From CAZSDU01 sp964605775 (GTDB taxonomy: Bacteria > Bacteroidota > Bacteroidia > Bacteroidales > FEN-979): DNA of 23,084 bases. The notes under the pieces are model-generated. The model was not told where the DNA came from. It ran no database searches and saw only the letters and a list, made by a program, of their open reading frames with translations. Location: the NCBI GenBank assembly GCA_964605775.1, contig CAZSDU010000035.1:1-23084 (forward strand). The letters run 5' to 3'. Shown in pieces: positions 15,065 through 22,703 of this stretch (positions within the stretch are counted from its first letter, which is position 1; each line of letters starts with the position of its first letter). A program made the position numbers and the translations under genes.

Positions 15065-17494
15065 TTATTTAATTAATTCAAAAGTTTCATCTTTGTCAAT
15101 TATATATTTGACAGGTACACCATCCTTTATAAATACATCAGTCGAATTAACATAGTTATCAATAACGAGTTTTATCTCATCGCGAGATATTCTTTCGCAT
15201 TTTGCCGATGAAACAAAACACATCTTACTATTAGGCCAATGAAACAGGAACGATTCTTCTGAAACATTTGTCCAGTCAACAGATAAATAAAGCATTAATA
15301 ATTGATCCTTTCCAAATACCGGTTCCTGTATATCATAAACGGCGTTTCCAAAATCAATCTTCCCGTTTGAATAATTAATTGAATATACTGTTTTTTCATT
15401 GTTTATTAGCTTTACAGGTAAAAAAGAATGATCGAGTTCAAGCGCTGATATATTCTCGCCACTTTTTTGAGTTAAAGTTGTTTTATTCCCGCTCCATTCA
15501 ATTTTATATTCAACTTCCGATTTGTCATTATTTGATTTGAATCTGTAAACAGTTTCTTTAGAAGGGAACACAAATCTATTTATATCAACGGATAACATTT
15601 TATCTGTTTTAATTAAAGCGAAGAGTCTGGAATCCGGATCGAAATTGACTGTTATTAATTTATCCTTAACAGGGAATGAAAATTCACTTACGGCAGTTTC
15701 AATCCAAACGGTTTTTCTGATTTTTTTTTTCTCAGTTACAATCTCAATTTCGAGTGGTAACTTAAATGGTTCGGTTTCCTGAATGACTTTAAATTTTAGC
15801 AGTTTATCATTCTTCTGAGAAGAAACAGAATAGTCAATACGAAGTGCCGGATTCTCTTTTCTTTTAAGCCATTGGTTTTCGAACCATTTCAAATCCATGT
15901 CGGATATTGTTTCGAAAATAGCAAAATATTCACGGGTATTTGCCATTACCTGATCATCCATTTTGCTAAATTGCTGCATTGCTTTCTCGAAATTCTTGAC
16001 ACCTATCGTTGATTCAAGCATTCGGTAAATCCAAGGGCCTTTTTGATAAGCGGTCCAGTATGTTGGCAGCCTAGTACTGGTCAATGCATCCAAGGGTTCT
16101 GTGAATTTATCAAATGCATTCAGGTAAGACCTTTTTTGATTTGCCCAAAAATCACGTTTATCTCTGAATTCGAGATAATTAAATGACAAATAATTAGTAA
16201 ATCCTTCTTTAATCCAAAGAAAATCATTTTTCAGTTTTGGCTGTGGAGCGCCATGGAGTATTTCATGGACATACGTATCATCTAAAATAATTTCAGCGTT
16301 TTGTGTAATTATTGAACTGTTCCCATTCAATGCTCCATTTTCAACAAATTTATCCAGAACAATAAATTTAAGTTTGGAATCTGGGTAGCTGTTGAAGATT
16401 GGATAACTCCAATCGAGCATCTTTTTTATTCGGGAAGTTAAAATAGGAAGAACAGCACTGTCTTTCTTCGGGAGATAAAAATCAATTTGTGCATTGCCAT
16501 CTTTTAAGAATGCTACATCCCAGTCCTCTTGAGCATAAAAAGCCAGGTTATCCATCCATTCACCTTGGCTTATTTCTGAAACAATCATTTTACCATTTGA
16601 TGAATGTTTTGAATAAACCTCTCCGTATTGAACATATTTAAACTCTTCTGGAAAAACATATGTGAAATCAAATTCGGTTGTATCTTTTGAAAAATTATAT
16701 CTTCCTATATTATCAGGGGGAGGTGATGGAATCAGGGGGAAACCTCCCGTTCTGAAAAACAAATTAGTGCTGTCTATGCTGAAAAATTGATTATGATCAT
16801 CAGGCCCTCTTATTCTTCCCTTTACTGAAAATGATGTGAGCCCTTTTTTATCAACATAGGCATGCATAAAGTATCCGAATCTGTCATAAACTGCCGACTT
16901 GCCATTTATTTGGAAATCATCTATTCTAAATTCTTTGGCAAGTTTAAATATTAAATGGTTGGTTTTAAGATTTACTTTGGTTTCGTTTTCCACCAAGCAT
17001 GAAGACTCAGTCGGCAGCATCTCAATTGTATTTTTAGTTTTTATAAAATCTGGATTGTAATCCGCCATAACTCTTTTGGTTATAATAAAGCCATCCTCTT
17101 TGGAAGCGATTTCATAGATTCGGTAAATAAAATCGAAATAAAAACCTGCATTTTTACCGGAGTACTGTTTGTTGTTTGTAGGGATATGGAACAGAATTGC
17201 GTTTTCAGAGAGTCTTATAATTCTAGTCGAATCAAATTTTAAAAACCCATTCTGAATGTTGTATTTCCAACTTTCTAACTCCACATCAGCAAAGTCATCT
17301 TTGAAATATGTTCTAATAGTATCTTGACTAAAATGAATTAGTGAACCTTTAAATTTAGCTACCCAATTCGAGTAATTATCCTGGCTATAAAGTGGAGCAG
17401 CCAGAAAAAACAAAATGGCAACCATTATGGGTGTTATTGTTGCTGTTTTTTTACAATTAAGGATGCAATAAAATAGTTTATTTTTCTTCAACAT
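15065..17494 (-). CDS. M1-like (gluzincin) metallopeptidase
   Basis: An 809-residue protein with a long N-terminal signal or anchor (hydrophobic core MVAILFFLAAPLY, ending YSQ at 38). The zinc motif is HEILH (410-414) and the third ligand is Glu430 in WIKEGFTNYLS. A catalytic-type tyrosine follows at Tyr483 in YQKGPWIYRML, exactly as in M1 aminopeptidases. Two departures are visible: the spacer between HExxH and the Glu is 15 residues instead of 18, and the GxMEN exopeptidase motif is only hinted at by NGALNGN (386-392). It may therefore be an M1-related endopeptidase or have changed substrate use. An alternative start is the Met at residue 24 (17425). The gene is visibly more AT-rich than its downstream neighbours and contains a T10 run (15721-15730). 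It is the first gene of the six-gene run. Confidence 0.8.
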   Translation of the reverse strand: MLKKNKLFYCILNCKKTATITPIMVAILFFLAAPLYSQDNYSNWVAKFKGSLIHFSQDTIRTYFKDDFADVELESWKYNIQNGFLKFDSTRIIRLSENAILFHIPTNNKQYSGKNAGFYFDFIYRIYEIASKEDGFIITKRVMADYNPDFIKTKNTIEMLPTESSCLVENETKVNLKTNHLIFKLAKEFRIDDFQINGKSAVYDRFGYFMHAYVDKKGLTSFSVKGRIRGPDDHNQFFSIDSTNLFFRTGGFPLIPSPPPDNIGRYNFSKDTTEFDFTYVFPEEFKYVQYGEVYSKHSSNGKMIVSEISQGEWMDNLAFYAQEDWDVAFLKDGNAQIDFYLPKKDSAVLPILTSRIKKMLDWSYPIFNSYPDSKLKFIVLDKFVENGALNGNSSIITQNAEIILDDTYVHEILHGAPQPKLKNDFLWIKEGFTNYLSFNYLEFRDKRDFWANQKRSYLNAFDKFTEPLDALTSTRLPTYWTAYQKGPWIYRMLESTIGVKNFEKAMQQFSKMDDQVMANTREYFAIFETISDMDLKWFENQWLKRKENPALRIDYSVSSQKNDKLLKFKVIQETEPFKLPLEIEIVTEKKKIRKTVWIETAVSEFSFPVKDKLITVNFDPDSRLFALIKTDKMLSVDINRFVFPSKETVYRFKSNNDKSEVEYKIEWSGNKTTLTQKSGENISALELDHSFLPVKLINNEKTVYSINYSNGKIDFGNAVYDIQEPVFGKDQLLMLYLSVDWTNVSEESFLFHWPNSKMCFVSSAKCERISRDEIKLVIDNYVNSTDVFIKDGVPVKYIIDKDETFELIK

Positions 17495-17732
17495 AGAATT
17501 TTTATGTTAGTCGTTTTAATTGCGATATTACCATCCAAGTGTGGTCAGAATATATATGTTATGCGGTTCTGGTTGTTCAGACTTGAAGAACTACTTTTTT
17601 TATGTTGGTTGTTCACTTGGTATTGATTGGTCTATCCTGTTCATGTTATCGCATGGGATTTGAATTACAATTGCTGCTAAAGGCCCGCCGCTATGTGCCG
17701 CAGGGGATTCCGTTACCAGGTGTTGCTAATTA
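17495..17732. other. 238-base intergenic region without a recognisable gene
   Basis: No open frame of note on either strand and no TAnnTTTG box for the downstream M1-like gene. A GC-rich patch (about 17681-17711, with GCCGC repeated after 5 bases) sits in otherwise AT-rich sequence. A weak pairing, GGTTCT with AGAACT, is present around 17564-17594. I cannot assign a function. Confidence 0.4.
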
Positions 17733-18425
17733 TTATTCCTTTATAAATTTCCTGTGATATGTCGTTCGCTCATTGGAGTATACAAGTATGTATATTCCAC
17801 TTTTATAGTTGGCAAGATCGATATCAACCAGGTTCTTTTCGAATTTACATTCAAACATGTGTCTATTTTGCATGTCATAAATCTTTATTTCCTTTTCGCC
17901 TGAATCAGTTGTGACGAAATGCAATGTGTTTTGAACAGGATTAGGAAAGATTGAATAGGGTATTTTTCGAGCATTGTCATCATCAATTGAATTGATTGGG
18001 AAACAATCACTCTGGTTTTGGTTAATTGTACTTATGGAGGCATTTGAATTTTGTTCAGTAATATCGAATTCAACAGATCCCACATATACAGTATCCGGAC
18101 TTGGAGGAGGACAATCCGGACATGCTGTATAGAATACCTTTGCAGTATAATGACCAGTCGGCATTGAATCAACCGTCACTGAAAGATTAAAATTACATAA
18201 ACATACTGCAGTCGCTCCGGTATCAACCTGGTACCAGTAAAGGGTATCTCCTGCAAGAATAACATTCATGTTGTAGGCCGCGCCACAATTTCTTACGGCC
18301 ATGCTTTGACTCAGATATACTGTGTCTCCGTCAACCTGCACATAAAGGTCGCCTCGTAAGTTGTCAGAAACTTGTCCGTATATAAACAACGGAAACAGGA
18401 ATAACAGGATAATTAATGTTTTCAT
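17733..18425 (-). CDS. Small cysteine-rich T9SS cargo protein
   Basis: A 230-residue exported protein: signal peptide (MKTLIILLFLFPLFIYGQ), a beta-rich body (about 20-125) and a type A T9SS sorting tail (SIFPNPVQNTLHFVTT..GEKEIKIYDMQ..GIYILVYS). The body has six cysteines in NCGAAYN, CLCNF and TACPDCPPP, which could form disulfides after export or bind metal. No family is recognised for the body. The tail predicts transport across the outer membrane. A -7-like TAAGTTTTG (18459-18467, one base longer than consensus) lies 34 bases upstream of the ATG, so it may have its own promoter, 62 bases after the alpha/beta hydrolase gene. Confidence 0.75.
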   Translation of the reverse strand: MKTLIILLFLFPLFIYGQVSDNLRGDLYVQVDGDTVYLSQSMAVRNCGAAYNMNVILAGDTLYWYQVDTGATAVCLCNFNLSVTVDSMPTGHYTAKVFYTACPDCPPPSPDTVYVGSVEFDITEQNSNASISTINQNQSDCFPINSIDDDNARKIPYSIFPNPVQNTLHFVTTDSGEKEIKIYDMQNRHMFECKFEKNLVDIDLANYKSGIYILVYSNERTTYHRKFIKE

Positions 18426-18487
18426 AAAGTTGTGTATTTAGGTTAGCTTTCAATTTAACAAAACTTAACTTCTTTGTAGTTGGGTTT

Positions 18488-19729
18488 TTACTCTTTTTTG
18501 ATTTTTTCATAATCCTGCAAAGCCAGTTTAATACTTGAAATGACCAGGTCGGGTTCATCCGTTTGAACAAAATGGCTTGAGTTTGAACAATAAAATAACT
18601 TTCCATATTTCAGGGGATATAAAAGTTCCAGCCATCGCTTCATTTGGATGTTGCTGTTAATTCTCCACATCCTTTCCCTGTCATAAATTGTTGGTGGCTC
18701 CGAATTAGAAAACCCCCCTGCCTGAATAAAATGTACCGGTACGTCAGGCAATGGATTACGGTCGCACTCTGCAAAATCTGTTTTGGTCAATTGTCTTGAT
18801 ATTTTTACCTCTTCTACATAATACCCTGGCATTTCTGTATAGAGTTTTTCAATAAAATTCTTATATGGTTGCCCAAATATAGAATCAATCTGATGCTGGG
18901 TAAGTCCAATTTCCAGATAAGGCAGGTCGCCCATATCCCCCTTTTTTGTGAAATCAATGGGATCAATAAAAATAAGACCCGCAATTTCATCCGGGTACAT
19001 GGAGGCAAAGCTCCTGATATAAGCTCCTCCAAATGAATGAGAAACCAATAAGTAAGGTGGTTTCAATCCTTTTTGCATAAGCATTTTTCTCAGGATATCA
19101 ACAATATGCGCTGTGGTTGGAGGAAGGCTGTCATTTTCCGATTCTCCTATTCTTGGACGATTGTACCGTAACACGGCATTTGTTTTTGAAATTTCTTCCG
19201 ATACGATATCCCAACTCCCAAAACTACTGGCCATTCCATTTTCGAAAACAACCACAGGCTTATTTGCTTTGTTGTGCTGCATCCCTGAAGATAATACTTC
19301 AACTTTGAATCCATTTACCTTGATGAAATCGATATTGGCATAGGCGATGTCTTTATTTGCTTTCACCAAATCAACAAAGGATTGCCATCTTTTATCCCCA
19401 TGAAGTGATTTGAGATCAGGATCTCCCTTTATATGCCCCCAATCCGTGTAATTCATTCTGGTGGCAACATAATTTAAATAAGAAAATGCGCTGTCGGGGT
19501 TGTTCGCCAAAGCCCATGAACAAGCCGCATTGTACCGGTGGCTTCTTGTTATCCTGGAATCGGGCGCTTTAAATGCTTCAGAAAATGCAAAAGCAGATTT
19601 CTCAAACTCTTTTACCTGGTACAAAGAGTCTGCTTTCCGGATAAGAACGTCATACCGGCCTGTGTTCGTCTGACAAAATACCGATGCAGTGCAAAGGCAA
19701 AGGGCTAAAGATAAAATTGTTGATTTCAT
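18488..19729 (-). CDS. Exported alpha/beta hydrolase with helical (TPR-like) N-terminal domain
   Basis: A 413-residue protein; I prefer the ATG at 19729 (MKSTILSLALCLCTASVFCQ signal peptide) over the one four codons upstream. Numbering from the longer start, residues about 28-130 form a helical region with TPR-like character (YNAACSWALANNPDSAFSYL). The alpha/beta-hydrolase fold follows: oxyanion-type FENGMASSFGSW, RYNRPRIGES, the nucleophile elbow SHSFGG with Ser236, IFIDP with Asp260 and SSHFVQTDEP with His390. The triad is complete, so an active esterase, lipase or amidase in the periplasm is likely. The substrate is not predictable. The helical module with a DPDLKSLHGDKRWQSF motif recurs in Bacteroidota exported hydrolases. 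Confidence 0.85.
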   Translation of the reverse strand: MKSTILSLALCLCTASVFCQTNTGRYDVLIRKADSLYQVKEFEKSAFAFSEAFKAPDSRITRSHRYNAACSWALANNPDSAFSYLNYVATRMNYTDWGHIKGDPDLKSLHGDKRWQSFVDLVKANKDIAYANIDFIKVNGFKVEVLSSGMQHNKANKPVVVFENGMASSFGSWDIVSEEISKTNAVLRYNRPRIGESENDSLPPTTAHIVDILRKMLMQKGLKPPYLLVSHSFGGAYIRSFASMYPDEIAGLIFIDPIDFTKKGDMGDLPYLEIGLTQHQIDSIFGQPYKNFIEKLYTEMPGYYVEEVKISRQLTKTDFAECDRNPLPDVPVHFIQAGGFSNSEPPTIYDRERMWRINSNIQMKRWLELLYPLKYGKLFYCSNSSHFVQTDEPDLVISSIKLALQDYEKIKKE

Positions 19730-19796
19730 GTGTTTATGCATTTAAACTTATTAATTTCCTTTGAATGAACCACTGATTCCATAAATACTAGATAAA

Positions 19797-19815
19797 CCGG
19801 ATTTGCTCTTTCCGG
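19797..19815 (-). terminator. Possible weak terminator hairpin after the MDR oxidoreductase gene
   Basis: On the minus strand, CCGGA, a 9-base loop and TCCGG are followed by TTT. The stem is only 5 base pairs and the T run is short. It lies 16 bases past the oxidoreductase stop, where a terminator would be expected. Confidence 0.3.
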
Positions 19816-19830
19816 ATTTTGAGGATATAT

Positions 19831-20763
19831 TCAGATGACTTTTACAGCAACTCCTCCCTTTTTATGCCCATTTTCAACATACCTGTGAGCTTCGGCAATC
19901 TCTGCAAACGGGTAGCACCTGTCAAGAACCGGCATGATATGCCCGGCTTCAACCAATTTTCTGATTAAAGCAAGACGACCGGAGTCCAACTTCAGACTTC
20001 CATCGTCAATGGATGCATATTTTCCTCCCGGGACAAGCGCTTTTTTACATGCATCTTTCAACCTTGAAGTTTTCATTTTACCAACGGCATCCAGGATGAA
20101 ATCATATTGTACCCCCGGATTTAAGGTATCTTCCCGGGTATAATCAATAACGGCATCAGCCCCAAGGGATTTCACCATGTCGAGGTTGGCTGTGCTGCAA
20201 ACTGCCGTCACTGTCACCCCAAGGTACTTTGCGTATTGAATTGCAATGGTTCCTGTTGTTCCGGAAGCACCATAAACCAATACGTTCTGACCACGCCCGA
20301 TACCTCCCTTTTCCATGTATTGAAATGCAAGCAGTCCGCCATAAGCTGCTACGGTCGCCTCTTCCCAGGAAATATTGCCTGGTTTCAGGTCCAGGCATCC
20401 ATAGGTCGAGTCTGTCTCCTTCATGCATTTGTATTCCGCATAGGCGCCAAGTCCAAATCCGGTTAGTCCGTAAACGTGGTCACCTGTCTTGAATCGCTTT
20501 ACGTCTTTGCCCGTTGATTCGATCTCACCGGCAAGCACCAGGCCTATGATGGACTTTCTCGGTTTTGACAAACCAATGAGTAGCCGCATCGGAATCCAAT
20601 ATTGGATAGGAATTTTTGAACCCCGGATGAAGATGTCGCTTGCTGTTACGGCTGTTGCATGTATTTTAATCAGCACCTCATCATCTTTTGGTGTGGGTTT
20701 TTCCACCTCCCTGAACTGAAGAACCTCGGGAGGCCCGTATTTTGAGCATATGCATGCATGCAT
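19831..20763 (-). CDS. Zinc-less MDR-family NAD(P)H-dependent oxidoreductase (quinone-oxidoreductase-like)
   Basis: About 310 residues, cytoplasmic. I start at the ATG at 20763 (MHACICSKYGPPEVLQ) because relatives begin exactly there. An ATG three codons earlier (20772) and a TTG at 20811 are also open; with the TTG the gap to the regulator gene is only 4 bases. The order is a GroES-like domain (EVLIKIHATAVTASDIFIRG), GDHVYGL, then a Rossmann fold with VLVYGASGTTGTIAIQYAK (nucleotide binding) and LGADAVIDYTRED. The catalytic zinc cysteine is replaced (TASD), as in quinone oxidoreductases and enoyl reductases. The gene directly follows the LytTR regulator and may be co-transcribed or regulated by it. 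Substrate unknown. Confidence 0.85.
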   Translation of the reverse strand: MHACICSKYGPPEVLQFREVEKPTPKDDEVLIKIHATAVTASDIFIRGSKIPIQYWIPMRLLIGLSKPRKSIIGLVLAGEIESTGKDVKRFKTGDHVYGLTGFGLGAYAEYKCMKETDSTYGCLDLKPGNISWEEATVAAYGGLLAFQYMEKGGIGRGQNVLVYGASGTTGTIAIQYAKYLGVTVTAVCSTANLDMVKSLGADAVIDYTREDTLNPGVQYDFILDAVGKMKTSRLKDACKKALVPGGKYASIDDGSLKLDSGRLALIRKLVEAGHIMPVLDRCYPFAEIAEAHRYVENGHKKGGVAVKVI

Positions 20764-20815
20764 CTTTCCCATGTGGTCAATATTTATTTTGTTTTTTATC
20801 AGCTTGTTCAATGGG

Positions 20816-21508
20816 CTAACGGTCGGCGCTGCCGATGTTTAACTTCTTCATGAACCGCTCACGGTAACTCAAACCAACCGGGATGTATTCTGCCCCGATC
20901 CTGACCCTGTTCCGCTCGATGCTCTCTATTTTATTCATCGCAATGATGAATGACTTATGAACCCGCATGAAATTATCCTGCGGCAGCATGCTTTCCATGT
21001 TCTGAAAGCTTTGCAATGTCATTATTTTATTCTTTCGGGTAACGATCCTCAGATAGGCTCCCTGGCCCTCGATGTATAAAATGTCGGAAAAACTGACCCG
21101 TTCCATCCGGTATTCTGTCTTTACAAACATGTACTCGTTTTGAGGCTGGACCCCCTGGTCCGTCTGTACTTTGTCAATGGCTTTCAGGAATCGTTCAAAT
21201 GAATAGGGTTTCAGCAGGTAGTCGGTAACCGAATGATCAAAACCACTCACGGCATATTGACTGTATGCCGACACGATGATGATCCGGGGAGGGTTCTGCA
21301 ACGATTCGAGAAATTGCAGGCCCGAAAGCTGTTCCATCTGGATATCCAAAAACACCAGGTCGACAGGATTGGTTTTGATGAATGATATGGCCTCAATTCC
21401 GTTATTGAACGACTTTAACAAATTCAGGTGCGGAACCTGCCTGATAAACCCCTCCAGCTTTTCAACGGCCAGAGGGGTATCGTCTACAACAATGCAATTA
21501 ATGCTCAT
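20816..21508 (-). CDS. LytTR-family response regulator
   Basis: A 230-residue two-domain regulator. The receiver (1-120) has the acidic pair Asp9-Asp10 in VVDDTPL, the phospho-acceptor Asp55 in VFLDIQM, Ser80 in IIVSAYS and Lys100 in LLKPYS. The LytTR DNA-binding domain spans about 125-227 (FVKTEYRMERVSFSDILYIE, NFMRVHKSFIIAMNKI). Such regulators bind paired direct repeats upstream of target genes, often genes for cell-envelope functions. It overlaps the kinase gene by 11 bases, the usual arrangement for LytS/LytTR pairs in this phylum. The oxidoreductase gene follows at once. Confidence 0.95.
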   Translation of the reverse strand: MSINCIVVDDTPLAVEKLEGFIRQVPHLNLLKSFNNGIEAISFIKTNPVDLVFLDIQMEQLSGLQFLESLQNPPRIIIVSAYSQYAVSGFDHSVTDYLLKPYSFERFLKAIDKVQTDQGVQPQNEYMFVKTEYRMERVSFSDILYIEGQGAYLRIVTRKNKIMTLQSFQNMESMLPQDNFMRVHKSFIIAMNKIESIERNRVRIGAEYIPVGLSYRERFMKKLNIGSADR

Positions 21509-22604
21509 GGGTGTTCACTGTTAAAGTTACACTGAAGGTATTGTTCTCCTCTTTAATGCTGAGGGTGTGATTGCCGGGATAGATCAGGTCAAGCCTTCTC
21601 CTGACAATGTTCAATCCAACGCCACCCGCATCATCCTTGTTGATCCGTTGTGTACAGTCGGACACATTTACCGATTCAAACTTAACCTGGTGGTCATGAA
21701 TGGTAAAGGTAAACTGTATTGCGCCGGCGATGCTTTTATCCGTACAATGTTTAAAGGCATTTTCCACAAACGGGATGAACAACATGGGTGCGACAGGGAT
21801 ATTTCCGGGGTCGCCATGGACGGAAAGCGTAACAAGTTCCCTGTTCGCGAACTGCAGTTTCTGAAGTTCAACATAGCTTTCAATGTGGCTGATTTCATCC
21901 GACAATGGTACCCTGGCAATATTTGTGTCATAAATCATGTAACGTAAAATGTCAGAAAGCTTCAGCAGGGTTTCCGATGCTTTTTCGGTATTGCTTTTTA
22001 TCAAACTGTCGATGTTGTTCAGCGTATTGAATAAAAAATGGGGATTGATCTGATTTTTAAGCAGGGCCAGTTCGCTCTGAAGGTTTTGCTTTGCAAGTTT
22101 TTCAGTCTGGACCCAATGCTCCAGGAGGTAAAAGACGAAACCGGAAATGGCAAAAAACAGGGTAATGATATAGGTCAGGCTTAGGAAATAGATATAACTC
22201 AGGTTTACCATGAATATCACGTAACTGGAAAGTTTCGCAATGCCATAAGGTAAAACTACCAGGAGCAGGGCCGGGGCAAGATATTTTCGGTAACCTCCCT
22301 TTTTCAATAATTTCGGTGAAAAATATCCATAGAAGAGGTAGAATACAATTGCGGGATAAATGATATACCACACAACATTAACAACGATGTTGGTCAGATT
22401 AGAGAGGCTCCACATTTCACTTCCCATGTCGGGCCGTACAAATAGATTGACGAAGATTCCATAGAGGATCTCAAAATAACTTTTCGAATTGTTGGGAAGA
22501 CCGAAAAAACTATCGGCCTGGGTGGCCCAGCTGAACAAAGTATATGTCAAAGGGATCAAAGCCCAGAAACAGGCGTGCAGGGTTGTTCTTAGTGATTTTT
22601 TCAT
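21498..22604 (-). CDS. LytS-type sensor histidine kinase (His_kinase/HATPase_c)
   Basis: A 368-residue membrane kinase. The N-terminal half has about four hydrophobic segments (near 9-28, 67-95, 108-133 and 135-161) with no separate sensor domain, so it probably senses within the membrane. The cytoplasmic part starts with a coiled segment (QTEKLAKQNLQSELALLKNQ) and carries the phospho-acceptor His189 in QINPHFLFNTLNNIDS. The ATP-binding part has the N box PFVENAFKHC (Asn282) and the G box GGVGLNIVRRRLDLIY (327-342). Autophosphorylation and transfer to the LytTR regulator encoded just downstream are expected. The gene heads the unit, with an AACCAAT element 14-20 bases before its ATG and a -7-like GATCTTTG further up. 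Confidence 0.95.
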   Translation of the reverse strand: MKKSLRTTLHACFWALIPLTYTLFSWATQADSFFGLPNNSKSYFEILYGIFVNLFVRPDMGSEMWSLSNLTNIVVNVVWYIIYPAIVFYLFYGYFSPKLLKKGGYRKYLAPALLLVVLPYGIAKLSSYVIFMVNLSYIYFLSLTYIITLFFAISGFVFYLLEHWVQTEKLAKQNLQSELALLKNQINPHFLFNTLNNIDSLIKSNTEKASETLLKLSDILRYMIYDTNIARVPLSDEISHIESYVELQKLQFANRELVTLSVHGDPGNIPVAPMLFIPFVENAFKHCTDKSIAGAIQFTFTIHDHQVKFESVNVSDCTQRINKDDAGGVGLNIVRRRLDLIYPGNHTLSIKEENNTFSVTLTVNTHEH

Positions 22605-22703
22605 GATTTTGATTTTAATTGGTTAAACATGAAACAAAGATCAGTCTGGGTTTGTGAATATAAAAATGCATTTAACGAACACGACCATTTTATTAACCAA
22701 CAT

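Noticed and set aside
17640..17720. Possible integron attC-like site in the GC-rich patch upstream of the M1-like gene
   Set aside because: I could not find paired R and L boxes or a convincing stem; no integrase or cassette array is present.
18463..18485. Hairpin AACTTAACT / AGTTGGGTT followed by T residues
   Set aside because: It pairs well only on the plus strand with two wobbles, while the genes on both sides are on the minus strand, where the stem has two mismatches.
18364..18606. 80-residue minus-strand frame spanning the gap between the alpha/beta hydrolase and the T9SS cargo
   Set aside because: Overlaps the 3' end of a clear gene in another frame, lacks a signal peptide or motif, and reads as low-complexity translation of AT-rich gap sequence.
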